64,000 nucleotides of DNA from Myxococcales bacterium (lineage in GTDB: Bacteria > Myxococcota > Myxococcia > Myxococcales > JAJYLH01): NCBI GenBank assembly GCA_021787845.1, contig JAJYLH010000012.1, positions 1 through 64,000 of the forward strand, written 5' to 3'. Position numbers and translations under genes: made by a program. Positions 1-7,375 of this stretch are shown here, in pieces. How positions within the stretch are numbered: the stretch's first letter is position 1; every line of letters starts with the position of its first letter. The notes beneath the pieces are model-generated. The model did no database searches and was not told the origin of the DNA. It saw only the letters and a list, made by a program, of their open reading frames with translations.

Positions 1-107
1 AGGACGGGCGGTTTCGGCTTCACCGCGCTCGTCCCTCGACTGCGCTCGGGATGAGCGGCATTGCCCCCGTGGCCTGGTGTGGTGAACCCGATAAGCAGTC
101 CGATGCC
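1..107. repeat. Dispersed repeat, copy A
   Basis: This segment is clearly related to 55077-55204. Both contain the core CCCTCGACTGCGCTCGGGAT followed by GAGCGG, then a GG-TTGCCC stretch and a tail around CCTGGTG and AAGCAG. Copy B has a 22-bp tandem duplication inside that copy A lacks. The core also occurs as an inverted pair at 52954-53079. Open reading frames across this repeat are unlikely to be genes. Confidence 0.75.
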
Positions 108-245
108 AAAGCCGTAGAGGCTAGGCGGAAGGCTCTGGAGGGCACGATCGCCAAGCTCGGAAAGAAGCTCGGGAACCTGATCGCTCTGCGGGTAGAGGGG
201 GAAATCAGCAAGGAAGTGCTTCAACGCCGGTTCGACGAGTCGGGA
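108..245 (+). pseudogene. Remnant of a large serine recombinase (coiled-coil region)
   Basis: One frame reads as a charged helix, roughly KAVEARRKALEGTIAKLGKK followed by LIALRVEGEISKEVL. This matches the pattern of the C-terminal coiled coil of large serine recombinases, where the motif DGEIS-[KR]-E is typical. Only about 45 codons of similarity are visible. The frame then runs into unrelated sequence with no catalytic N-terminal domain, and dispersed repeat copy A sits directly upstream. I read it as a gene fragment left by an old integrated element. The tRNA-Asn 1.8 kb away is a possible former attachment site. The call rests on pattern resemblance only. Confidence 0.4.
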
Positions 246-450
246 GCCTCGGCGCGAGGGCCTCATACCACCCTACAAGCGAATTCAACTGGCGCTGCCT
301 GGGGCCACGGCGGGGTCGGCCGTCGCTAGTTGATCTCCGACTGCGGCGGTCAGCAGGCGCGACCGACTGATGCGCTCGACTTGGCGCTGGCATGGCGTAA
401 CATCTTGCAGTGAACGTCGCGCGAGTGCTGGCGGTTGTGCCTGCCGTGCT

Positions 451-494
451 GTTCACGAGGACATTCAAGACCCTCGCGTACGCAACTGCAACAC
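451..494 (+). repeat. Left terminal inverted repeat of the IS
   Basis: Begins GTTCACGAGGACATTCAAGA and continues through CGCAACTGCAAC. Its reverse complement matches the sequence at 1877-1921 with scattered mismatches. Similarity seems to continue weakly inward to about 515 and outward to about 442. Confidence 0.75.
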
Positions 495-559
495 CGGCGG
501 AAACACTGGCGAATTTGCGCGACGGCGGGAGCTGGACACCTCGGCGCGAGCGCGAGACG

Positions 560-793
560 ATGACGGGCATGACCGCTGCCGCGAGACGGACGTACGACCA
601 TCGGGTGCGGGAACTTGTGTGCGGGGCCGGGGATCGACGCGTTGCGTCGACGCTGGGGATTCCGCGATCGACAGCGGCGAGCTGGCGTCGGCGCGGCTGT
701 CGCGACGTGTTCACGATCGATCTCCTGACAGAGGACGCGGCGAACCTTCGCGGGAGAGTGCTCCGTCTCGAGCGCCGCGTCCCGTTCTGCTGA
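560..793 (+). CDS. IS transposase OrfA, HTH protein
   Basis: 77 codons from the ATG at 560; a longer frame from 410 would run through the terminal repeat, so the internal start is preferred. The protein has a helix-turn-helix segment (YDHRVRELVCG followed by VASTLGIPRSTAASWRRRG), then a leucine-rich helix (LRGRVLRLERR) like the multimerisation region of IS3 OrfA proteins. The frame stops at 791-793 while the DDE domain is open in the -1 frame. A shift near 779-782 would join the two as LERRVPVLLTLVRLL. No classical A-rich slippery heptamer is present, so either frameshifting is unusual here or the element carries an inactivating indel. Confidence 0.6.
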   Translation: MTGMTAAARRTYDHRVRELVCGAGDRRVASTLGIPRSTAASWRRRGCRDVFTIDLLTEDAANLRGRVLRLERRVPFC

Positions 794-810
794 CCCTCGT
801 TCGCCTGCTC

Positions 811-1785
811 GTGATGCTCGCGCGGTTGCGCCAGGCCCGCCTCGACGGCGACCGGCTGCCGGAGGGGGCGGCGAAGGAGAGAGTTCTCACGACGCTCGAG
901 AGGGCGAAGGAGGTCGTCGGCCTCGGCACCTCGTTGCGGGTCCTGGGCCTGCCGAAGGCCCGGTACCATGCCTGGCGGGGCGCACAACGCGCGTGCCAGC
1001 TCGACGACGTCCGCAGTTGCCCCAAGGCGACGCCGACGCAGCTGACGTCCGCGGAAGTGCGGCAGATCCACGACATGGTGACCGATCCGGGGTGGCGGCA
1101 CATCCCCGTGTCCGGCCTCGCGGTGCTGGCGCAACGTCTCGGGCGGATCTACGCGTCGGCGACGACTTGGACCAAGCTCATCCGCGAGCGCGGCTGGCTG
1201 CGTCCCCGGCAGCGGGTGCATCCGGAGAGCCCGACCAAGGGGATCCGAGCCACGCGACCGAACGAGTACTGGCACATCGACATCTCCGTGCTGCGGCTGT
1301 TGAACGGAACGCGGGTGAACCTGCAGGCGGTGATCGACAACTTCAGCCGGCGCATCCTGGCGTGGCGGGTGGAGCCCGCGAGGGAACCACGGGTGACGCG
1401 ACAGCTCCTCCTGGAGGCAGCGAAGTGGCTGACGGCCGGGACGCCCGCGCCGACCGTCGTGGCCGACTCGGGGACGGAGAACGTCAACGGGGAGGTCGAC
1501 AAGCTGGTCGAGTCCGGAGTGATCCGACGAGTCCTGGCCCAGGTCGAGGTGATCTACTCGAACTCGATGATCGAGGCGTGGTGGCGGTCGCTGAAACACC
1601 AGTGGCTGTTCCTGAACGTGCTCGACACGCTAGCAGCAGTGGAGCGGCTGGTCGCGTTCTACGTCGAGCAGCACAACACGGTGATCCCGCACTCCGCGCT
1701 CGGTGGGCTCACGCCGGACGAGGTGTACTTCGGGGTGCCGGCGTGCGATAGCAGATGGCCACGGCCTGGGCCCGAGCCCGAGTAA
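811..1785 (+). CDS. IS transposase OrfB, DDE integrase core
   Basis: The catalytic part of the IS transposase. The RNase H-like integrase core shows the three acidic residues in context: Asp in WHIDIS, Asp in VVADSGTEN and Glu in SNSMIEAWWRSLKHQWL. The C-terminal end HNTVIPHSALGGLTPDEVYFG is typical of rve-type transposases. The frame is open far upstream, so the start is a guess (GTG at 811); normally it would be made as an OrfAB fusion by a -1 shift from the preceding frame. The DDE residues look intact, so the element could be active if the fusion is made. It lies inside the inverted repeats. Confidence 0.75.
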   Translation: MMLARLRQARLDGDRLPEGAAKERVLTTLERAKEVVGLGTSLRVLGLPKARYHAWRGAQRACQLDDVRSCPKATPTQLTSAEVRQIHDMVTDPGWRHIPVSGLAVLAQRLGRIYASATTWTKLIRERGWLRPRQRVHPESPTKGIRATRPNEYWHIDISVLRLLNGTRVNLQAVIDNFSRRILAWRVEPAREPRVTRQLLLEAAKWLTAGTPAPTVVADSGTENVNGEVDKLVESGVIRRVLAQVEVIYSNSMIEAWWRSLKHQWLFLNVLDTLAAVERLVAFYVEQHNTVIPHSALGGLTPDEVYFGVPACDSRWPRPGPEPE

Positions 1786-1876
1786 CCCGACTCGCCGCAA
1801 ACCGGGAGGCCAGTTGCGGGGCCTGCCGGCCCAAGGAGGAGGTCCAGCCAGTGCCGAAAACGTCAGTCATTGCCGG

Positions 1877-1921
1877 GTTGTTGCAGTTGCGCACGCCGGA
1901 GTCCAGGATGTTCTCGTGAAC
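1877..1921 (-). repeat. Right terminal inverted repeat of the IS
   Basis: Contains GTTGCAGTTGCGCACGCC and ends TTCTCGTGAAC, the inverse of the left repeat at 451-494. It lies about 90 bp beyond the transposase stop. Confidence 0.75.
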
Positions 1922-1965
1922 GGCACCGATCACGAAAGGCCCTGAAATACGCCGGAGAAACGCAG

Positions 1966-1992
1966 CGGCCCCACGGGATTCCCATGGGGCCG
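1966..1992 (-). terminator. Hairpin downstream of tRNA-Asn, possible terminator
   Basis: CGGCCCCA and TGGGGCCG flank an inner GGG/CCC pair, giving a strong stem just past the 3' end of the tRNA. On the minus strand it is followed by a weak pyrimidine stretch (CTGCGTTTCTCC) rather than a clean U-run, so the terminator role is tentative. Confidence 0.4.
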
Positions 1993-2025
1993 TCAGCGGT
2001 GCCGCTCTTCGTGAGCGGCTCTGGT

Positions 2026-2101
2026 TGGCTCCCCGGGAGGGACTCGAACCCCCGACCTAGTGGTTAACAGCCACCCGCTCTGCCGGCTGAGCTACCGAGG
2101 A
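2026..2101 (-). tRNA. tRNA-Asn (GTT)
   Basis: The minus strand folds as a standard cloverleaf. The acceptor stem TCCTCGG pairs with CCGGGGA, the D-arm contains GTAGCTCAG, and the anticodon stem GGTGG/CCACT closes the loop CTGTTAA with anticodon GTT. The T-arm contains GGTTCGAGTCC and the 3' CCA is encoded. Length is 76 nt. A good promoter lies upstream (2151-2180). The 3' end faces the IS and the recombinase remnant, the orientation expected if this tRNA once served as an integration site. Confidence 0.95.
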
Positions 2102-2150
2102 TCATCTTGTCCGTCCGTCGGCGACACGCCCATCCGACGGGACGGTCGGC

Positions 2151-2180
2151 CTTATAGCCGCATCCCGGGACCGAAGTCAA
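2151..2180 (-). promoter_or_regulatory. Promoter of tRNA-Asn
   Basis: On the minus strand TTGACT is followed after 18 bases by TATAAG, close to the sigma70-type consensus. The expected start point lies about 45 bases upstream of the mature tRNA 5' end. Confidence 0.65.
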
Positions 2181-2251
2181 CCACCCCCTGGCTGACAGCG
2201 CAGCCGACGGCGATGCCAGCGTGCGATCGAGGCCCGGCGGATGAACGGCTC

Positions 2252-2572
2252 CTACGGAATCAACCGGTCGAGCGCGGCGCGGTCGGAACGGGACAACCGT
2301 TCGGCGGGACGCGCCCGGGTCGCGATGGTATGGGGGTGCGCTGGTGCCGAGCGTCGCCGCTCCCGGGGAACGTCGCGACTCGTGAGCAGCTCGACTTCGT
2401 GGCGGCCGCGCTCGACGACCGTCCTGCCGCCAATCGGCACCCGCGCCGCGACGAAAGCGAGCGCGCCGGCCACCGCCAGCGCGGCGAGAAGGAAGAGGCC
2501 GCGGTGCGGTCGACCTGACCTCGAGGCCGGGGGCGATGCCTTTTTCGCCGAACCCCTCTTCGCGCGTGCCAT
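2252..2572 (-). CDS. Small single-span membrane protein, unknown
   Basis: 106 codons from an ATG at 2572 preceded by GTGAGG seven bases upstream; the frame is open further up, but this start has the only good ribosome site. The protein has a very basic N-terminus (MARAKRGSAKK), one strongly hydrophobic segment at about residues 26-43 (GLFLLAALAVAGALAFVAA), and a basic, probably cytoplasmic or periplasmic tail ending RLSRSDRAALDRLIP. I do not recognise the family. It is divergent from the thioredoxin gene that follows. A true small gene is likely but not certain, because long frames are common in DNA this rich in G+C. Confidence 0.45.
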   Translation of the reverse strand: MARAKRGSAKKASPPASRSGRPHRGLFLLAALAVAGALAFVAARVPIGGRTVVERGRHEVELLTSRDVPRERRRSAPAHPHTIATRARPAERLSRSDRAALDRLIP

Positions 2573-2665
2573 CGAGAACCTCACGAAAAGCGCCATCACC
2601 GAGCGGAAGAGCGCCCAGATCGCGGTAGCACGCCCGGACAGGTGCTTCCAGTTTTCGACCCGGTT

Positions 2666-3211
2666 ATGGTCTTTCGCGTGACGAGCTTCTTCGAAAAGAA
2701 CCGTGGTCGGCTCCTGGCGCTGATGGCGATCGTCGGCGTCGCCTTTCTGATCTGGGTGGACGCGCATCGGCCGCCGGGGCCGGGGCCGCTCGCGGAGGGC
2801 GCGCCGCTGCCGGACGCGACCCTGCCGGTGCTGGGCCGAGCGGCACCGCTCCACCTCGCCGACTTGAAGGGGAAGCCCGCGGTGCTCGACTTCTGGGCGA
2901 CCTGGTGTCCGCCTTGCCGCGAGAGCTTGCCGCACCTGAACCAGCTCGCCGAGCAGTACGCGTCACGGGTCAGCTTCTACGCGGTCGACGCCTCGCAGGA
3001 GGACACCATCGGCGCTATCAGCCGGGCGCGCCAAGAGCTCGGGCTGACGGCGATTCCCATTGCGACCGGCGGTGCCGCTTACGCCGACCGCATCCGCATC
3101 GACGGGCTGCCGACCACGATCATCCTCGACAAGACCGGGAGGGTCGCCGTCTCGTTCACCGGGTTGACGAGCGAAGATCGGATCGCCGCGGCGCTCAACA
3201 AGCTGCTCTGA
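2666..3211 (+). CDS. TlpA/ResA-like membrane-anchored thioredoxin
   Basis: Predicted thiol-disulfide oxidoreductase of the TlpA/ResA group, held on the outside of the inner membrane by an N-terminal anchor (about residues 14-33, RLLALMAIVGVAFLIWV). The thioredoxin fold follows, with the redox motif WCPPC in FWATWCPPCRESLPHLNQL and the cis-proline context IDGLPTTIILDKTGRV. The family reduces cytochrome c or other exported protein disulfides, but no cytochrome biogenesis genes are nearby, so the substrate is unknown. Starts at ATG 2666 and GTG 2678 are both possible. TATGGT lies seven bases before the GTG, which could make that a leaderless start. Confidence 0.85.
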   Translation: MVFRVTSFFEKNRGRLLALMAIVGVAFLIWVDAHRPPGPGPLAEGAPLPDATLPVLGRAAPLHLADLKGKPAVLDFWATWCPPCRESLPHLNQLAEQYASRVSFYAVDASQEDTIGAISRARQELGLTAIPIATGGAAYADRIRIDGLPTTIILDKTGRVAVSFTGLTSEDRIAAALNKLL

Positions 3212-3272
3212 TTCGCCGCCGGGGTCCTCGACGCCGCTGGTGCGACGCGCGTTGGACGCCTAGCTCAATGGC

Positions 3273-4571
3273 GTGAGGGCGATGGCGTTCGGGGCGGCGC
3301 TCTTCGTCGGAGCGGCGCTGGCTCAGGGGCAGGTCCGGCGGGTGACCGTGACGGCGCCGCGCGTCGCGCTGGTCCCCGAGCCGAGCCTGCGATTAGTGCC
3401 GGGAGCGACACGCGAGCTATCGCAGGCGCTCTCCGATCATGGCGCGAGGCTCGTTCCGCTGCCGGCCCGGCGCCCACCGCAAACGCCAGCCGCGCTCGCG
3501 CGATCCGTCGGCGCCGACGCGGTGATTCAGGTCGGCGTCGACCGTCGTCGTCGCCCGCCGCGCTACCGGGCGGTCCTGCGGGTCACCGACGCGCGCGGGC
3601 AGGTGCGCCTGCGGTCGACGGTGCGGCTCGCGAGCCGGCGGCTGACCTGGCGGGAAGCAGGAGCGCTCGCGTCCCTCGCCGTACGCTCGCTGGAGCCGCC
3701 CGGCGGATGGGTGCGAAAGAAACCGGTGCTGCCCCCGGCGCCGGTGGGGCCGCCGTCGGTCGCGGGGCCAACGCCGCCGGTGCCGCGGCCGAAGGAGACG
3801 TCGGTTCCCCGGGCGCTCGCGCCTGCGCCGTCGACGCCGCCGGTGCCGGTGCCGGTCGTTCCGGCGCCGCGCAAGCTCGCTCTCGCTTCGCTCTTCGCCG
3901 GGCCGACGCTGACCTGGCGCGCGCAAGGGCTTTCGACGGGCGTGCCGGGCGTCCACGCGGGCCTCGGCAGCGCTAGCCCTTTCGTGGGGCTTGCCGTCGG
4001 CGGGAGCTTCTTCCCGTTCAACGAAGGCGGCCGGTCGCTCGGCTTTTCGTTGTCGTACTCCTACTCGCCGCTCCGGCTCACGTTCCCGAAGCTGAACGGG
4101 TCGGAGCGCGCGAGCGAGCACCAGTTCACCGCCGACGTGCTCGCGCATTTTCGCCAGGCGCTCTTCGGCGGCGACATCGTTCTCCATCTGGGGTTCGCGT
4201 ACGACGGGCTGTTGACGCCGGCGCATTCGCCGCTCGTGACCACGGTCCACTTCGGTCCGCGTCTCGGCGTCGGCTACTCGCATGGCCTGCCGTTCGGCTT
4301 GCGCGCGTTCGCCGACCTGAGCTTGCGCCCGTTCACCTACGTCGGCAGCGACCTGCGCGCCGCCTACGGGGCGAACGCCTCCTCGACCGGCATCGACGCC
4401 TCGGTCGGCCTCTCGGGACCGCTGCCGGTAGGCGTGCCGGGCCTGCGGTGGACGGCGGGGTACGGCTACCTGCGCTACGAGGACGAGCTACGCCAGGGCA
4501 GGGCGCTCACCTCGCAGACGACCAGCGTTCACCGCGTCACGCTCGGCGTCGACTACGAGCGGCGGTTCTGA
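3273..4571 (+). CDS. Secreted outer-membrane beta-barrel protein, unknown
   Basis: About 430 residues with three parts. First is a signal peptide (MAFGAALFVGAALAQGQ). Then comes a soluble region to about residue 150 that resembles a TolB-type or flavodoxin-like subunit (LSQALSDHGARLVPL, SVGADAVIQVGVD). After a Pro-rich linker (about 150-210) is a C-terminal half of alternating short strands ending VHRVTLGVDYERRF. The terminal aromatic residue and strand pattern suggest an outer-membrane beta barrel. GTG 3273 and ATG 3282 are both possible; GAGGG just before 3282 favours the latter. The family is not recognised. It is followed closely by a lipoprotein gene on the same strand. Confidence 0.7.
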   Translation: MRAMAFGAALFVGAALAQGQVRRVTVTAPRVALVPEPSLRLVPGATRELSQALSDHGARLVPLPARRPPQTPAALARSVGADAVIQVGVDRRRRPPRYRAVLRVTDARGQVRLRSTVRLASRRLTWREAGALASLAVRSLEPPGGWVRKKPVLPPAPVGPPSVAGPTPPVPRPKETSVPRALAPAPSTPPVPVPVVPAPRKLALASLFAGPTLTWRAQGLSTGVPGVHAGLGSASPFVGLAVGGSFFPFNEGGRSLGFSLSYSYSPLRLTFPKLNGSERASEHQFTADVLAHFRQALFGGDIVLHLGFAYDGLLTPAHSPLVTTVHFGPRLGVGYSHGLPFGLRAFADLSLRPFTYVGSDLRAAYGANASSTGIDASVGLSGPLPVGVPGLRWTAGYGYLRYEDELRQGRALTSQTTSVHRVTLGVDYERRF

Positions 4572-4600
4572 AGACGTCGGTCCTTGATATCGTGTGAGCG

Positions 4601-5323
4601 ATGCGCCTGCCGCTGCCCTGCGTGCTCGCCGCCGTTGTCGCCGCCTGCTCGGGCTCGACGCACACCATCGGCCGCACCGACCTCGAGCTGGTGGAGCCGC
4701 AGGAGGGCGCGCAGGTGTTCAGCGGCGACCCGCTCGCCATCCGCGCGACCGCGAGCGACAGCCAGGGAGTGAAAACGCTCTCGCTTGCCGTCGGCTCGGT
4801 CGTCGCGAAGACGTGCGCCTTCGACCCGACGACGACGGCGGACGCCGAGTGCGACGTGACGAAAGAGCCTCAGGACTACGCCGCGCAGGTTCACAACCAC
4901 GGGCTGAACGTCTCGGCGACCCTCGTCAACGGCGCGGGCCAGAAGTCGAGCCGCAGCGCCCTGGTCATCGTCTCGCCGCTCGTCGTCCGCTTCGTGAGTC
5001 CGGCGCCCGCGAATCCGGCGAAGGTCTCGGGCACCTCCACGCTCTCGGTCGACGTGCGCCACGAGGTGCTCGTCGACACGGTGGCGGTCACCTTCGACGG
5101 CGGCGCGCAGCTGACGCAGTGGACCGAGGAGCCGTACACGAGGCCGATCGACTGGGCGGCGGTGGTGAACCCCGGCGCGCACACGCTGACCGCGACCGCC
5201 ACCGATGCGCAGGGCAGGACCGCTACCGCCAAGCTAGACGTGCTGGTCGCCTGCGGGTCGGACGGCGACTGCGAGGGAGGGCAGCGCTGCTGCCAGGGGA
5301 CCTGCGCGGCGAAGTGCCCGTGA
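4601..5323 (+). CDS. Lipoprotein with Ig-like domains and Cys-rich tail
   Basis: 240 residues. A type II signal peptide ends in VVAAC, with the lipidated Cys at residue 16. Two bacterial Ig-like segments follow (LELVEPQEGAQVFSGDPLAI near 30 and VVRFVSPAPANPAKVSGTST near 130). Both have the Asp/Gly-rich edges seen in cadherin- or Big-type domains (TATASDSQG- and TATATDAQGRT-like). The last 25 residues form a compact Cys cluster (CGSDGDCEGGQRCCQGTC), a motif that recurs many times in the large Cys-rich lipoprotein at 23271-26291. It probably sits on the outer membrane; no enzymatic role is visible. Confidence 0.75.
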   Translation: MRLPLPCVLAAVVAACSGSTHTIGRTDLELVEPQEGAQVFSGDPLAIRATASDSQGVKTLSLAVGSVVAKTCAFDPTTTADAECDVTKEPQDYAAQVHNHGLNVSATLVNGAGQKSSRSALVIVSPLVVRFVSPAPANPAKVSGTSTLSVDVRHEVLVDTVAVTFDGGAQLTQWTEEPYTRPIDWAAVVNPGAHTLTATATDAQGRTATAKLDVLVACGSDGDCEGGQRCCQGTCAAKCP

Positions 5324-5329
5324 ACCGCC

Positions 5330-5506
5330 CAGTAGGTTGGACGGTCCGGCTCGCACGCCGAAAAAGCGGGCGAACGGCCGTCCGACATTCCAGAGCGATC
5401 GCTGTGGCGGCCGTTCAGCGATCGTTCTGGAATGTCGGACGACCGTTCGCGTGGTCGTCCCAGCGCCGTGCCCGTCCCCAACGCGACCGGATCGTCCACC
5501 CTACTG
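5330..5506. repeat. MITE-like element with nested inverted repeats
   Basis: About 177 bp with two nested inverted repeats. The outer arms begin CAGTAGG (5330-5354 and 5482-5506, about 25 bp with a few mismatches). The inner arms are 34 bp with two mismatches (5370-5403 and 5417-5450), around a 13-base loop. There is no coding potential. It fills the gap between two convergent genes. A non-autonomous transposon or a genome-specific palindromic element is likely; termination for both genes is a possible side role. Target duplications were not evident. Confidence 0.6.
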
Positions 5507-5544
5507 CGACGAGCGAGGGGACGGGCCTATCGCGCGACGTTATC

Positions 5545-6267
5545 TCACCACTGCGGCAGCGGGCCGTCGGGAAGGCCGTCGATGAACTGGCGCACGACCG
5601 GGTCGGGGGACTCGCGAAACGAGGCCGGCGGTCCGGAAAGATAGACGCGGCCGTCGTGGATCAGGTGCACCTGGTCGGCGACGCTCATGATCGACGCCAG
5701 GTCGTGGGAGATGACGAGCGCGCCCAGGCCGCGGGATTTCATCTGCACGATGAGCCGGTCGATCTGCCGGGCCGCCGCCGGGTCGAGGCCGCTCGTCGGC
5801 TCGTCGTAGATGATCATCCGGGGCTCGAGCGCGAGCGCCCGCGCCACCGCCGCCCGCAGAAGGATTCCGGGACCGCATTCGCTCGGATGGAGCGCTCCCG
5901 CCTCTTTCAAACCGACCTCGGCCAATAGCTCCCCCGCGCGCCCGAGCGCCCGCGCGCGTGCCATCCCGCGTGCGCGCGCCCCCAGGGCCACGTTTTCCAG
6001 GAGGTCGAGCCCGTCGAGCAGCGCCGCCCCTTGGAGAACGAACGCCGCCTGGCGCCGCCGCTCGGCCAGCTCCGACTCGACAAGCCGGTCGATCCGCTCG
6101 CCGAACAGGCGCACCTCGCCCTGGTCCGGGCGCATCAGGCCCGCGGCGTGCCGAGCGGCAACGCTCTTGCCCACCCCCGAGGGGCCGATGAGGAACGTGA
6201 TGGCGTCAGCGGGCGCGACGAGGTCGACCCCGCGCAGCACCGGCCGCCCGCCGAGCGACTTGTGCAA
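5545..6267 (-). CDS. ABC transporter ATPase, MlaF-like
   Basis: ATP-binding subunit resembling MlaF, which powers phospholipid trafficking between the outer and inner membranes. Walker A (GPSGVGKS), Q-loop (VLQGAALLDGLDLLENV), Walker B (MIIYDEPTSGLDP) and switch His (VISHD) are all present. The signature motif, normally LSGG, reads PSECGPG here, which is odd (see findings). The N-terminal strand usual for the family (SIELVGL) lies upstream of the TTG at 6267, so the true start is probably the CTG at 6288 or a nearby non-ATG codon. It lies 35 bp after the amidase gene, in the same direction. No permease (MlaE) or MCE protein is adjacent. Confidence 0.75.
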   Translation of the reverse strand: MHKSLGGRPVLRGVDLVAPADAITFLIGPSGVGKSVAARHAAGLMRPDQGEVRLFGERIDRLVESELAERRRQAAFVLQGAALLDGLDLLENVALGARARGMARARALGRAGELLAEVGLKEAGALHPSECGPGILLRAAVARALALEPRMIIYDEPTSGLDPAAARQIDRLIVQMKSRGLGALVISHDLASIMSVADQVHLIHDGRVYLSGPPASFRESPDPVVRQFIDGLPDGPLPQW

Positions 6268-6301
6268 TCCAACAAGCTCGATCGACAGAGCGGCCTCGCG
6301 C

Positions 6302-7168
6302 TCAAGGCAGGTCGCGCACCAGGTCGCCGTAGGCGTCCGGCCGCCGGTCCCGATAGAACTGCCACACCCGCCGCACCTCCTCGATCATCTCGAGGTTGCA
6401 GTCGGCGGTCACCAGCTCGTCCCGGTCCTCGCTCGCGGTGGCGAGGAAGTTCCCCCGCGGGTCGACGATGTAGCTCGTTCCGTAGAAGTTTCCGATGTTC
6501 CACGGCGCCTCGGTGCCCACCCGGTTCGACGCCGCGACGAAGTAGCCGTTCGCCACCGCGTGCGCCGGCTGCTCCAGCTTCCACAGGTGCCGGGAGAGCC
6601 CCGCCACCGTCGCCGACGGGTTGAAGACGACTTCCGCGCCGTGCAGGCCGAGCGCCCGCGCGCCCTCCGGGAAGTGGCGGTCGTAGCAGATGTAGACGCC
6701 GACCTGGGCGTAGGCGGTCCGGAAGGTCGGATAGCCCAGGTTGCCCGGCTTGAAATAGTACTTTTCCCAGAACCCCGCGGTCTGCGGGATGTGCGTCTTG
6801 CGGTACTTGCCGAGGTAGGTGCCGTCGGCGTCGACCACCGCGGCGGTGTTGTAGTAGACGCCGGCCATCTCCCGCTCGTAGACCGGAATCACCATCACCA
6901 TCTGGTATTTGCGCGCGTAGGGGATGAGCCGCTCGACCGTCGGGCCGGGCACCGGCTCGGCGGCGTCGTACCAGTTCGGCGTCTGGGCCGGGCAGAAGTA
7001 GGGCCCGTTGAAAATCTCCTGCAAGCCCAGAATCTGCACCCCTGCCTTCCCGGCCTGGTCGATGAACGGCAGGTGCTTCTCGAACATCGCCTCTTGAATC
7101 TCTCGGACCGTGCCCTCCGCCCGCGCGTTCCGGGCCTGGATGAGCCCCACCTTGACGCTCTTCGCCAT
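6302..7168 (-). CDS. Nitrilase-superfamily amidase (beta-ureidopropionase / carbamoylputrescine amidase type)
   Basis: 288 residues from an ATG with an excellent AAGGAGA site; in-frame codons further up lack one. The three catalytic residues of the carbon-nitrogen hydrolase family are visible in order: Glu in LGLQEIFNGPYFC, Lys in KYRKTHIPQ and Cys in YICYDRHFPEGAR. The CYDRHFPE context and the PYFCPAQ segment are typical of enzymes that hydrolyse N-carbamoyl compounds (beta-ureidopropionate or N-carbamoylputrescine), as in pyrimidine or polyamine breakdown. The exact substrate cannot be fixed by reading, and no agmatine deiminase or dihydropyrimidinase gene is adjacent. Cytoplasmic; probably co-transcribed with the following ATPase gene. 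Confidence 0.88.
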   Translation of the reverse strand: MAKSVKVGLIQARNARAEGTVREIQEAMFEKHLPFIDQAGKAGVQILGLQEIFNGPYFCPAQTPNWYDAAEPVPGPTVERLIPYARKYQMVMVIPVYEREMAGVYYNTAAVVDADGTYLGKYRKTHIPQTAGFWEKYYFKPGNLGYPTFRTAYAQVGVYICYDRHFPEGARALGLHGAEVVFNPSATVAGLSRHLWKLEQPAHAVANGYFVAASNRVGTEAPWNIGNFYGTSYIVDPRGNFLATASEDRDELVTADCNLEMIEEVRRVWQFYRDRRPDAYGDLVRDLP

Positions 7169-7375
7169 CGATTCTCCTTCGAGCGCCCGAGGGGGCGCAC
7201 TGGGCCAAGCCTCGCCTGCTTCTCGATCGAGCCCAGAGGGCATAGACCTTCGCCGCCGGCTCGGTCAAGGCGCACGGGAGCTTTGTGCTTGACAGCCGGC
7301 CGCCCGCGACGATCAAGATCCACGCGCGTTTTTTCGCGAACCTGCTTACGCTCGCGGACCGAAGGAGGCTCGTCC

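Larger units (their letters stand above)
442..1930 (+). mobile_element. IS3-like insertion sequence, about 1.5 kb
   Basis: Two transposase frames (560-793 and 811-1785) lie between long imperfect terminal inverted repeats at about 451-494 and 1877-1921. Each repeat contains GTTCACGAG near its outer end and CGCAACTGCAAC further in. The outer limits are uncertain because similarity fades over a few bases beyond GTTCAC, and I could not identify a target duplication. Size, two-frame layout and DDE transposase agree with the IS3 group. It lies about 100 bp from the 3' end of tRNA-Asn. Confidence 0.8.

Noticed and set aside
5810-7375. Open frame upstream of and in frame with the TPR kinase
   Set aside because: It runs antisense through the MlaF-like and amidase genes; the kinase has its own TTG start with AGGAGG at 7376.
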